A DNA stretch of 64,000 nucleotides, from the NCBI GenBank assembly GCA_016703545.1, contig JADJBX010000005.1:248001-312000 (forward strand), given 5' to 3'. A program made the translations under genes and the position numbers. Source of the DNA: Candidatus Amarobacillus elongatus (GTDB taxonomy: Bacteria; Chloroflexota; Dehalococcoidia; Tepidiformales; Tepidiformaceae). Below the pieces are notes generated by a model that was not told where the DNA came from, did not search any database, and saw nothing but the letters and a program-made list of their open reading frames with translations. This document shows, piece after piece, positions 16,106 through 24,582 of the stretch (its first letter is position 1; each line of letters begins with the position of its first letter).

Positions 16106-16942
16106 TTACCGGGCGGCGGAGAGCGACTGCCAGCGCGGGTAGCTGCCGAACACCTTGACGTCGGAGCAGAGGGGGGCGATGGCGGCGAGCACGTCGCGGC
16201 CTTCGGCGTCGTCTTCGTGGGCGTCGAAATCGACGAGGAAAACGTACTCGCCGAACGCGGCCCGCGTGGGGCGGCTTTCGATCTTCGTGCAGTTAATGTG
16301 GCGGCTGGCGAATTCGGCGAGCACGCCGGCAAGCGACCCGGGGCGGTCGTCGGCGAACCAGAAGGCGATGGAGGTGCGGTCCTGGCCGGTGGGCGGCTGC
16401 TGGCCGCGCGCGAGCAGGACGAAGCGGGTGACGTTGTGGCCCGCATCGCCGATGTCGTGGGCGATGACCTCGGCGCCGTACAGCTCGGCGGCGCGGCCGG
16501 TGGCGATGGCGGCGGCGTCACCCTCGCGGGCCATGGCGAGCTCCACCGCGCCGGCCGTCGAGAGCGCGGGTTCGATGGTGACGCGCGGGTAGTGCTCGGC
16601 GAGGAACTTGCGGCACTGGCCGAACGCGGCGGTATGCGAATAGATGATGCGCACGTCGGCCGGGGTCGTGCCCGGCTTCACGGCGAGGTCGTGCACGATG
16701 GGGAGGACGAGCTCGCGCTGGATGCGAAGGTCGGTTTCGTGGATGAGGATGTCGAGGGTTTCGGCAACGGAGCCGTTGAGGGCGTTCTCGATGGCGACGA
16801 CGCCGGCGTCCGCGGCGCCGGAATCGACGGCGCGCGCGACCTCGGCGTGGGAGGGACAGGGGAGGTGGTCGGCGTCGGGGGCGAAGAGGCGCGCGGCCTG
16901 TTCGCCGTTCGTTCCCGCGGGGCCCAGGTAGGCGACTTTCAC
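16106..16942 (-). CDS. pheA: Prephenate dehydratase
   Basis: 278 aa. It converts prephenate to phenylpyruvate in phenylalanine synthesis. Residues 1-180 form the catalytic domain (YLGPAGTNGEQAA at the start, IENALNGSV, and the HNVTRFVLL motif with the essential Thr). Residues 195-265 are an ACT domain (RPGSLAGVLAEF and NCTKIESRP) for feedback control by phenylalanine. There is no chorismate mutase domain, so it is the monofunctional type. It starts 9 nt after the end of the upstream TrkA-type gene. Confidence 0.94.
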   Translation of the reverse strand: MKVAYLGPAGTNGEQAARLFAPDADHLPCPSHAEVARAVDSGAADAGVVAIENALNGSVAETLDILIHETDLRIQRELVLPIVHDLAVKPGTTPADVRIIYSHTAAFGQCRKFLAEHYPRVTIEPALSTAGAVELAMAREGDAAAIATGRAAELYGAEVIAHDIGDAGHNVTRFVLLARGQQPPTGQDRTSIAFWFADDRPGSLAGVLAEFASRHINCTKIESRPTRAAFGEYVFLVDFDAHEDDAEGRDVLAAIAPLCSDVKVFGSYPRWQSLSAAR

Positions 16943-16951
16943 GGCCGCGGC

Positions 16952-17626
16952 CTACGTATCGAGGCCGTGCGTGGAGCCGATGAGGGCCTGCCGAAGCAGG
17001 GGGCTGCTCTCGCGGCGAGTGACCACGACGAGGGCGTCGCCGGGGTTGAGGCGGGTATCGCCGCTGGGAATACGCGGCACGCCACCGGGGTCGACCACGA
17101 GCGAGATCAGCGATTCGGGCGGCAGAAGCACTTCGCGCACCGACCGGCCGCTCACGGGGGACGTCTCGGGGAGCTTGATCTCGACGAGTTCGAGGCCGCT
17201 GTGCATCTGCAGCAGGGGGATCATCTCGCCGGTGGGCAGTTCCTGCTCGATCTGCGAGAGCACCGCGTGCGTGGCAGAGATCGTAGTCTCGATGCCCCGG
17301 CGCTTGAAGAGCAGCTCGTTCTTGGGGTTGTTGATGCGGGCGATGGTGCGCGGCACGCCGCGGGAGCGGGCGATTTCGCAGACCACGAGGTTGTCCTCGT
17401 CGTCGCCGGTGACGGCGGCGACGAGGTCGGCGCGGGCGACGCCGGCGGCGTCGAGGGTGGTGGCTTCGCAGCCGTCGCCGTGCATGACGTTTTCGCCCAG
17501 CTCCTCGGTGATGGCGGCGACGCGGCCGGCATCCTGTTCGAGGATGAGGACTTCGTTATTGGACTGGAGCAGTTCCTGGGCGAGGTAGAAGCCGACTTTG
17601 CCGCCGCCGGCGATGAGGACGTACAT
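16952..17626 (-). CDS. TrkA-family potassium channel/transporter regulator (RCK-N plus RCK-C)
   Basis: 224 aa. The N-terminal Rossmann domain has GGGKVGFYLAQ at residues 7-17. The C-terminal TrkA_C domain (about 140-220) includes PVSGRSVREV and LNPGDALVVV. Such proteins bind NAD(H) or ATP and gate Trk/Ktr potassium uptake at the inner membrane face. The gene follows a second, shorter TrkA-N gene by 2 nt, so the pair is co-expressed. No TrkH/KtrB membrane subunit is in the window. Confidence 0.9.
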   Translation of the reverse strand: MYVLIAGGGKVGFYLAQELLQSNNEVLILEQDAGRVAAITEELGENVMHGDGCEATTLDAAGVARADLVAAVTGDDEDNLVVCEIARSRGVPRTIARINNPKNELLFKRRGIETTISATHAVLSQIEQELPTGEMIPLLQMHSGLELVEIKLPETSPVSGRSVREVLLPPESLISLVVDPGGVPRIPSGDTRLNPGDALVVVTRRESSPLLRQALIGSTHGLDT

Positions 17627-17628
17627 GG

Positions 17629-18051
17629 CTAGCTCCCCTTGGAGGGCACGGCGCCCTTCAGCAACATGTCGACCATGATGCCGGCGCCGAGGCTGGTGGG
17701 GCTGAAGGTTTCGAGGCCGAGGTCGCGGAAGATGCCTTCGCGGACGGGATCGTAGATGCGGCAGAGGACGCGCTTGACGCCGTAGACCTCGCGCGCGAGC
17801 TGGCTGGCGAAGTAGTTGCGGTTATCGCCCTGGGTGACGGCGAAGAACGCATCCATGGACTGGATGCCGGCCTTTTCGAGGGCGGTGCCATCCATGCCGT
17901 TGCCGACGGTCACGCGGCCGCGGAAGCCCTCGGGCAGGCGGCGGAAGGCGCTCGCGTTCGTATCGATGACGGTGATGCTGTGGCCCTGCTCATCGAGGAG
18001 CATGGCAATGCGGGCGCCGAGGCGGCCACAACCCATGATGAGAATGTTCAT
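17629..18051 (-). CDS. TrkA-N domain protein
   Basis: 140 aa with only the Rossmann (RCK-N) half. It has MGCGRLGARIA at the N-terminus, VIDTNASAF at the end of the second strand and GNGMDGTALEKAGI. It lacks a TrkA_C domain. It probably acts with the 224-aa partner 2 nt downstream to regulate potassium uptake. A universal stress protein gene is 27 nt upstream, a frequent neighbour of TrkA proteins. Confidence 0.9.
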   Translation of the reverse strand: MNILIMGCGRLGARIAMLLDEQGHSITVIDTNASAFRRLPEGFRGRVTVGNGMDGTALEKAGIQSMDAFFAVTQGDNRNYFASQLAREVYGVKRVLCRIYDPVREGIFRDLGLETFSPTSLGAGIMVDMLLKGAVPSKGS

Positions 18052-18078
18052 GCGGGGAGTTCACCCTCCACGGGGAGT

Positions 18079-18552
18079 TCAACCGTGGCCATGGCCCGGC
18101 CCTTCGCCGTGATTGTGAGCGGCGGTGGAGACGGCCTGGCGGACCACCCAAACCTGGCAGGAGGCGTTCTTGAGGACGAAATCGACGGTGCGGCCAACCT
18201 GGAATGCGCCGATCAGCCGCTTGTAGCCGATGCCCATGACGATGACGTCCGCGTTCTGGTCGCGCGCCTCATCGACGATGGCCTGGCCGGCTTCGCGCGC
18301 CTGGAGAAGCTGGCCGGAGACGTGGTAGCCCGCGTGAACGGCGGCTTCCTCGGCTTTACGCAGGAGCTGCTCGCCGCGGCGCGCTTCGACTTCCATCTCG
18401 GCATTCAGCGGGAGCGAGCGGAGCACCTCGATCACGTGGACGGCGAGGACCTTGCTCTTGCGCTGCCTGGCGAGCTGGCAGGCGACGGTGACGGCCTCGA
18501 TGGAGGCCGGGTTGTGGGTCACAGGCACGAGGATGGTGTGCTGGGAGGCCAT
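18079..18552 (-). CDS. Universal stress protein (UspA family)
   Basis: 157 aa single Usp domain. The N-terminal strand ILVPVTHN replaces the usual ILVPVDGS. The ATP-loop G-2X-G-9X-G(S/T) is weak: near VIVMGIGYKRLIGAFQVG the final phosphate-binding S/T is altered, so it may belong to the non-ATP group. The last ten residues are His/Gly-rich (HNHGEGPGHGHG), a possible metal-binding tail. First gene of the run leading to the TrkA-type pair. Confidence 0.87.
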   Translation of the reverse strand: MASQHTILVPVTHNPASIEAVTVACQLARQRKSKVLAVHVIEVLRSLPLNAEMEVEARRGEQLLRKAEEAAVHAGYHVSGQLLQAREAGQAIVDEARDQNADVIVMGIGYKRLIGAFQVGRTVDFVLKNASCQVWVVRQAVSTAAHNHGEGPGHGHG

Positions 18553-18607
18553 TGTCAGAATCGCCCCGGGTGCCGGCGGGGATGGAGAGTCGCGAGAAAC
18601 GGTGATT

Positions 18608-18793
18608 TCACGATTCGTCGTCGTCCTGTGCGAACCAGAGGCGCACGGCTCCGTTCAGGATAAGCACGATGCCGATGGCCGTGCCGATGTTGAGGTCGCT
18701 CCGCTGGCTGAGCATGAAAAAGACGAGGGCAACGCCCAGGACAATGGAAGTGACCGAAAAGACGTAATTGAGGGTGCGCACGCTGCTCACCAT
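18608..18793 (-). CDS. Small two-helix membrane protein (61 aa)
   Basis: 61 aa. There are two predicted membrane helices (about residues 9-27 and 35-52) joined by a short polar loop, and an acidic tail DDDES. ATG start at 18793, with GGAG about 10 nt upstream and a TACCAT box further up. It lies between the anti-sigma gene, whose restored stop is 74 nt upstream, and the universal stress protein. No family recognised. Confidence 0.62.
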   Translation of the reverse strand: MVSSVRTLNYVFSVTSIVLGVALVFFMLSQRSDLNIGTAIGIVLILNGAVRLWFAQDDDES

Positions 18794-18866
18794 TCGGACA
18801 CTGACTCCTGTCCCGAGGGGGATGGTACGCCGGGCGACGGGAACGTCAAACACGGGAGCCCGAACA

Positions 18867-21848
18867 TCACTTGCGCTTGAGGTCCTCGGGGGCGGCGCCC
18901 TGCGCGACTTCGGGGCCGTTGGGGGTGGTCTCGGCCGGGCTGACATCGGGTTCGAGCGTGAGGAAGAGGCGGGTGTAATCGGTGGGGACGGTGCGCAGCT
19001 CGATGTAGGCGGGCAGCTCGCGGGGGCGGAAGGCGCGGAGGAGGCGGGGGCCATCGGGGTCTCGGCCCAGAGCTTGTAGATCTGGCCACGCCCGCCGGCG
19101 GTGAGGCCATCGAAGATGGCCAATCCGCCACGGCCCGAGGCCTCGAGGTAGACGGTGCCGCTCGCGCGGTCGCCCTCCATGGTGACGACGCCGGCGCGTG
19201 TGGAGAGCAGGGTGCGGGCCTCGTTGGCGTCGAGCTGGGCTTCGCGCCAGCCGTAGCCGAACACGGCCGTGGCGCCGCCGAGGACGACGGTAAGGAAGGC
19301 AAGGAGCAGCGCGACGCCGCCCCAGGCACGTCCCTGGCGAAGGGGGCGGCCCTCCTCGTCGTAGAGGTCGAGTTCCTCGTCGGTGAGGTCGTCGAGATCG
19401 TCGTCGTCGTCAGTCCTGGGGCGGCGGCGGAAGAGGCCGAAGCGGCGGCGGCGGGGCTGGTCGGTGGCGGGTTCGGCGGCGGGCGCGGCGGGTTCGGCGA
19501 CCTCCGGCGCGAGCGCGGCGGGTTCGGCGACCTCCGGCGCGAGTGCGGCGGGTGCGGCGTCCGGCGCGAGGCCCGGAGGCATGTCGGGTTCCGGCGCGAG
19601 GGCGGGCTCAGCGACCCCGGTTGCGAGCGCGGCGGGTTCGGCGACCTCCGGTGCGAGCGCGGCGGGTTCGGCCGCGTCAGGCGCGAGCGCAGGCTCGGCG
19701 GGAGCCGTTTCGAGGCGGCTCGGGTTCGGCACGGCTGCGACGAGTTCGCCCGATTCGTCGTCATCGTCGAGGTCGTCGTCCTCTTCGTCGTGGCGGCGGC
19801 GGAAGAGGCCGAAGCGGCGGCGGCTCGGCTTTTCGGGCGTGGACACGTAGGCGGCGGGTTCGGCCGTGTCCGGCGCGAGCGCGGGCTCAGCGACCTCCGG
19901 CGCGAGGGCGGCGGGTTCGGCGACCTCTGGCGCGAGTGCGGGCTCGGCGACCTCCGGCGCGAGGGCGGCGGGTTCGGCGACCTCAGTCGCGAGTGCGGCG
20001 GGTGCGGCGTCCGGCGCCAGGCCCGGAGGCATGTCGGGTTCCGGCGCGAGGGCGGGCTCAGTGACCTCGGGCGCGAGTGCAGCGGGTTCGGAGACCTCCG
20101 GCGCGAGCGGGGCGGGTGCGGCGTCCGGCACGAGCGCGGCGGGCTCAGCGACCTCCGGCGCAAGCGCGGGGGGTTCGGCGACCTCCGACGCAAGCGCGGA
20201 GGGTTCGGCGTCATCGTCGATGTCTGCATCGTCCCCGCGGCGGCGGCGAAGGAGGCCGAAGCGGCGGCGGCGCGGCTCGTCGCGCATGGATGCAGAAGCG
20301 GCAGGTTCAGCGGGAGCCGTTTTGAGGGCGGCCTCGGGTTCGGGCGCAAGGGCGGCGGGCTCGGTGAGAGCAGGTTTGAGGGCGGGCTCGGGTTCGGGCG
20401 CAAGGGCGGCGGGCTCGGCGAGAGCCGGTTCGGGCTCCGGCGCAAGGGCGGCGGGCTCGGCGAGAGCCGGTTCGGGCTCCGGCGCAAGGGCGGCGGTCTC
20501 GGTGAGAGCCGGTTCGAAGGCGGGTTCGGGCGCAAGAGCGGCGGGCTCGGGCGGGGGCGCGGCGGATGCGGTAAGTTCCGCGACAACGGGCACGCCCGCG
20601 GCCTCGGCCAGCGGGCCGGGGAGGACGTTGTTTGCCGGGGCGGGTTCGGGCACAGCCGGCCGTTCGAAAACAGGAGCAGCCGGTCCCGCCGGCGCAGCGG
20701 GGGTGAAGTCGTAGATTTCGCCGGGCTCCTCGTCGTCCGGGGGAGGAGCGACGCGCGCGGGCTCACTGCGGCCGCGTCGGCCAAAGAGGCGCCGGCGGCG
20801 ATGCGGCGGGGCCACCTCGGCTGCCAGGTCGGGCGCGGGGGCGGCTTCGGGGCCCGGCGCGAGCGCTTCCGGCGCGGGGGCGGCTTCCGGTTCCGGCGCG
20901 AGCGCTTCCGGCGCGGGGACGGCTTCCGGTTCCGGCGCGAGCGCTTCCGGCGCCGGGGCGGCTTCCGGTTCCGGCGCGCGCGCTTCCGGCGGGGATCGGG
21001 GCCGGCGCGGGCTTCGTGGGTGGTGGCCGGGGCGCGGCGGCGCGGGGGGCTTCGGTCCGGCGGGCGCTCGGCGCGGGGTTCGGTCGGCGGGCGCTCGGCG
21101 CGGGGGGGCGGGGCGGGCGGGCTTCCGGCGCGGGGGCGGCTTCTGGTTCCAGCGCGCGGGCTTCGGGCGCGGGGACGGCATCGGGGGCCGGCGCGAGCGC
21201 TTCCGTCGCGGTGGTGGTTTCGGGGCCCGGCGCGAGCGCTTCCGTCGCGGGGACGGCTTCCGGTTCCGGCGCGAGCGCTTCCGGCGCGGGGGCGGCTTCC
21301 GGTTCCGGCGCGAGCGCTTCAGGCGCGGGGGCGGCTTCGGGGCCTGGAGCTACGGCTTCCGGCGCGGGGGCGGCTTCTGGTTCCAGCGCGGGGTCGAGGG
21401 AGGGAACGAGGCGCAGCTGGGCCGTGCCGGGGGGTGCCTCCGCCGTGCCCGCGAGCGGCGCCAGCAGCTCGGGCGCGACCTCGCGGCTCGGAAGCGGAGC
21501 GCGCTCGACCGGAATGCGCTCCGGGAAGCGCAGGACGTCGTCCTCCTCGCGGCGCTGGTGGCCCCGGCGGAAGAGACGCCGCTGACGCGACCGGGCCTCG
21601 GAGGGCGCGAAGCTGCCCGCCGGCAGGCGCGTCGCGACGTTCGCGGTGATCCGTTCGAGCACCTCCAGGGGCAGCGGAATCGGGGGAGCGCTCAGCACCA
21701 GCGCCTCGGCCGCCTGCGCGTACATGCCCGCCTCGGCACGCCATGCGCCGTTCGCGACGGTCGCTTCGAGCAGCTCCTCGGCCTCCGTGGGGTCCAGCAG
21801 GCCGAGCGCGAGGTCCGCGAGCCGGTCGCGTGTGCCTTCGGGCGTCAC
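18867..21848 (-). CDS. RskA-type anti-sigma factor with long repeat linker (frameshifted twice)
   Basis: About 990 aa when two frameshifts are bridged. N-terminal residues 1-75 resemble the RskA sigma-binding domain (LADLALGLLDPTEAEEL). A very long cytoplasmic linker of Ala/Pro/Glu repeats follows, with five basic modules of the type RRRFGLFRRR, the last three each followed by an Asp/Glu run. A membrane helix (GGVALLLAFLTVVLGGA) leads to an outer RskA C-terminal domain with GQIYKLWAETP. The breaks are near 20990 and in the GGGG at 19056-19059; past the second, the frame reads DGPRLLRAF and stops at 18867. GTG start at 21848 overlaps the sigma gene stop by 4 nt. It should hold the sigma factor inactive at the membrane. 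Confidence 0.78.
19480..21390. repeat. Ala-Pro-Glu coding repeats in the anti-sigma linker
   Basis: Dozens of imperfect short repeats encode variants of LAPEVAEPAA, LAPEPEPALAEPAA and EPEAAPAPEA. Several blocks are nearly identical at DNA level; for example, the stretch with PEPDMPPGLAPDAAP occurs twice (about 19560-19600 and 20010-20060). Such DNA can expand or contract by slippage and is hard to assemble. Confidence 0.85.
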
Positions 21849-22537
21849 GTCGTGAACACCCCGGGGACGGCGCGGGCGAGCTGCTCGCGCACCTTCTGCA
21901 GGGCCGCGCGGAGGTTCTCGCGGACGAGGTCCTCGGGGACGCCGCGGAGACTGGCGATCTCGTCCGGCCGGAGCCCCTTCCAGTAGGCGAGCGTGAGCGT
22001 TTCGCGCTGGGCCTCGGTGAGGGATTCCAGGGCGGAGCGGACCATCATCGGCGTGGCGCCGCGCATGACCGCCCGCCAGACGTCGTCATCGAGCAGGGCA
22101 GAGGCGGCGACGGCGGTCATGGGTTCGCGCGATCCCCGGTACCGGCTCTGGGTGCGAAGGGCGGCGACGGCGGCATCGCGGACGTGCTGGAGGATCCACG
22201 GCGCCTCGACGCCGTTTCGCGGGTCGAACAGGGGAGCATCGGAGGCGGCACGGACGAAGGCGTCCTCGACGGCCTTTTCGGCCAGGCCACGGTCCCCAAG
22301 GACGGCGACGGCGAGGGAATAGGCGGGACCGGCGTAGGCAGCCACAACCTCGGCGAAGGCGGTGATGTCGCCATCGCGGAAGCGCTGGAATGCCGAAGGC
22401 GAAACGTCGTCGCGCATGTGCCAGTCCGGGTCGCGGGCGGAAGCGCCCGGCAGGTCCCATTCACCGGTCCCGGTGGCGGGGAGGCCGGCAATCACGCCCA
22501 TGGTACGGGCATCGGAACGCTGCGGGCGAACCTTCAT
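21845..22537 (-). CDS. ECF-type RNA polymerase sigma factor
   Basis: 230 aa. Region 2 spans about residues 50-125 (DITAFAEVVAAYAG, then LAEKAVEDAFVRA, the core-binding helix). Region 4 spans about 165-220 (LTEAQRETLTLAYWKGL and a helix-turn-helix through EIASLRGV). There is a 45-residue N-terminal extension, and an internal start such as MRDDVSPS is possible. Translationally coupled (GTGA) to the RskA-type anti-sigma gene that follows. Target promoters cannot be told from the sequence. Confidence 0.9.
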   Translation of the reverse strand: MKVRPQRSDARTMGVIAGLPATGTGEWDLPGASARDPDWHMRDDVSPSAFQRFRDGDITAFAEVVAAYAGPAYSLAVAVLGDRGLAEKAVEDAFVRAASDAPLFDPRNGVEAPWILQHVRDAAVAALRTQSRYRGSREPMTAVAASALLDDDVWRAVMRGATPMMVRSALESLTEAQRETLTLAYWKGLRPDEIASLRGVPEDLVRENLRAALQKVREQLARAVPGVFTT

Positions 22538-22605
22538 GGCTCAGGGATTATCGCCAGTTCGTGGTGCGGACTGAATCGCCGCGTTCACAGTTCGATGGAA
22601 CGGGA

Positions 22606-22632
22606 GGGCCGCCCCCGGTGCGGGGGCGGCCC
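22606..22632 (-). terminator. GC hairpin after DUF4349 gene region
   Basis: A perfect 12-bp stem (22606-22617 with 22621-22632) and 3-nt loop lie 20 nt past the stop of the DUF4349 gene on the minus strand. There is no T-run. It is probably a terminator or mRNA end structure ahead of the sigma gene promoter region. Confidence 0.5.
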
Positions 22633-22652
22633 GAGACGTGGCCGGCGAGGGC

Positions 22653-23627
22653 TCAGGCGGCCGGGGTGGTGTGGCGTCCGCGGCGCGCGGCGCGCCGGGT
22701 GCCAAGCACCACGAGCGCGAGCGGGACCGCGAGCCAGATGCTCGCGACGGCGACGACCGCGCCGGCATTGGCGACGTTGCGGGCCACGTCGAGCGAGGAT
22801 TCCCAGGCGTCGGCGAAGGCGGTACCGAAGCTTCGCGGGCCGTCGCTGTCCGCGCGCGCAGCCACCACCGGGGCGAGCGTGACATCGACGGTGGCGAGCT
22901 CGGTGGCGGCGTCGAGCACCTTCAGGCGGCCCTGGATCTGCTCGATCTGGGAGCGCACGCCGTTCACGCGGTCGTTCACGGTGAGGATTTCCTGGATGGT
23001 CTTCGCCTGCTTGAGGAGTTCGAGGTACTGGACCTCGGTGCTCTGGAGGTTACGCAGGCGGCTCTGGAGGTCGGTGTACTGTTCGGTCACCTCGTTGGAC
23101 TTCGTCCCCTCCTGGCGGACGGTGGCGCCGTCCATCGTGCGCAGCGCGCCGAGGGTTTCCTGGTAGCGGTCGACGGGGACGCGGAGGGTGACGGTGGCGG
23201 AACCCTTGCGATCGCCGCTGCTGCCTTCGAAGGAGGAGCGCTCGACGTAGCCGCCGGATTCGCGGGCGATGGCGCTGGCGCGGTTGAAGGCGACAGCGAC
23301 GTCCTTCACATCGAGGGCGACGGTGGCGTTGAAAATGATCTTGCGGCTGAGCTGGTCCGCGAGCGCCGGGCCCGTGGTGTCGGTGTCCGCGGGGGCGGCG
23401 GCGCCGCCGGAGGACGAGGTGGTGGCGTAGGCGGCGGACTGGTTGGGGGCGCCGGCCTTCGATTCGCCGGCGGCAACCGGGGCGCTGACGGTGGCGCCGC
23501 CCGAACGCAGCGGCGGGGCGCTGTCCTCGCTGGAAGCCGTGTCATCGGCGGCGCCACAGGCGGCGGCCAGCAGGACGGCGCCGGTGAGGCCGGCGATGGA
23601 TGCGACACGGACGAAGCGGATGTTCAC
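22653..23627 (-). CDS. DUF4349 domain lipoprotein
   Basis: 324 aa from GTG 23627, which has AGGGGAA upstream. The signal peptide ends in a lipobox LLAAAC near residue 22, followed by a Ser/Ala-rich stretch. The DUF4349 domain begins near KIIFNATVALDVKDV and includes GGYVERSSFEG, VTLRVPVDRYQE and a coiled coil (QYTDLQSRLRNLQSTE). A membrane helix near the C-terminus (VVAVASIWLAVPLALVVLG) and a basic tail follow. The protein is thus anchored at both ends on the outer face of the membrane. Molecular role of DUF4349 is unknown. Confidence 0.85.
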   Translation of the reverse strand: MNIRFVRVASIAGLTGAVLLAAACGAADDTASSEDSAPPLRSGGATVSAPVAAGESKAGAPNQSAAYATTSSSGGAAAPADTDTTGPALADQLSRKIIFNATVALDVKDVAVAFNRASAIARESGGYVERSSFEGSSGDRKGSATVTLRVPVDRYQETLGALRTMDGATVRQEGTKSNEVTEQYTDLQSRLRNLQSTEVQYLELLKQAKTIQEILTVNDRVNGVRSQIEQIQGRLKVLDAATELATVDVTLAPVVAARADSDGPRSFGTAFADAWESSLDVARNVANAGAVVAVASIWLAVPLALVVLGTRRAARRGRHTTPAA

Positions 23628-23737
23628 CTGATTCCCCTGCCGGCCATAGCGGCCGATGCAGGAGAGAACGATGACCGGTGGCGATTGGTTCCCTCGCCCG
23701 CGAGCGAAATCGGGGAACATTTGGGAAAGGCCGCGAT

Positions 23738-24505
23738 TCAGCTCCTCGCGCGGCTGCGGCGTTCGGCCGTGCGGGCGGCGGTGGCGTGGGCGGCGCGCTC
23801 GGCGTCGTCGGGGAGCGGTGCGAGCGTGACGTCCGGGCCGTAGCGGCGTCGCAGCGCGAGCAGGATGAGCTCGTCGGTGAGGGCGGGGTTCTTGGGGAGC
23901 AGGCTGCCGTGGAGGTAAGTGCCGATGGCGTTCTTCGTGCGCGCGCCCTCGGTGCCATCCTCGGCGTTGTTGCCGAAGCCGCGGAGAACGCGGCCGAAGG
24001 GCGCCTGCCCCGGCGCGAGGTAGGTGCGACCGCCGTGGTTTTCGAACCCCACCACCTCGCCCTCGGGCGTCTCCAGGACGACGTCGCCGATGCAGCGGTC
24101 GGCCCGGGGACCGGGGTGGCGGGTTTCGAGATCGAAGACGGAGATGCCGGGGATGATGCCGCCCTGGTGGTCGACGTAGCGGTGGCCAAAGAGCTGGAAC
24201 CCGCCGCAGACGACGAGCGCGGGGAGGCCGGCGTCGATGGCGGCGCGAAGCGCGGGGCCGCGGGCGACGAGGTCAGCGGCGATGCGGCGCTGTTCGCGGT
24301 CCTGACCCCCGCCGACGAGGACGATGTCGGCGGCTTCGGGGTCGAAGGGGTCGCCGATGGAGACATCGAGGACGGTGAGGCGAATGCCGCGGGCCTCGCA
24401 GCGGTAGCGAAGGGCGATCACGTTCCCGCGGTCACCATAGATGTTGAGGACGTCCGGGTAGAGGTGGACGGCGGCGAGGGCGTAGGCGGAAGGCGCTTCG
24501 CTCAT
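23738..24505 (-). CDS. GatD/CobQ-like class I glutamine amidotransferase
   Basis: 255 aa. The glutaminase nucleophile Cys lies in VVCGGFQLFG. The oxyanion segment is VLVGGGQDREQ, and a His is in IGTYLHGSLLPKNP. It resembles GatD, which pairs with the Mur-ligase-like MurT to amidate lipid II in cell walls of Gram-positive bacteria. No murT is in the window, so a cobyric-acid-type partner remains possible. ATG 24505 follows TACCAT by 6 nt (leaderless). Confidence 0.82.
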   Translation of the reverse strand: MSEAPSAYALAAVHLYPDVLNIYGDRGNVIALRYRCEARGIRLTVLDVSIGDPFDPEAADIVLVGGGQDREQRRIAADLVARGPALRAAIDAGLPALVVCGGFQLFGHRYVDHQGGIIPGISVFDLETRHPGPRADRCIGDVVLETPEGEVVGFENHGGRTYLAPGQAPFGRVLRGFGNNAEDGTEGARTKNAIGTYLHGSLLPKNPALTDELILLALRRRYGPDVTLAPLPDDAERAAHATAARTAERRSRARS

Positions 24506-24532
24506 GGACCCATGGTAGCGCGCGGACACGCG

Positions 24533-24564
24533 GAAGCGGGCCGCGCGTGTGCACGGCCCGCTTC
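24533..24564. terminator. GC hairpin between GatD-like and TIG repeat genes
   Basis: An 11-bp stem (24533-24543 with 24554-24564) and 10-nt loop lie 19 nt beyond the end of the TIG-repeat gene. No T-run is present on the minus strand; the plus strand has a short A-run. Likely a transcript end structure. Confidence 0.5.
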
Positions 24565-24582
24565 GCAAAAGGAGAGGCAGGA

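Noticed and set aside
19383..21649. Long open frames on the plus strand over the anti-sigma linker region
   Set aside because: They are Arg/Gly-rich mirror frames of GC-rich repeats. The minus-strand frames carry the RskA-like domains and the membrane helix.
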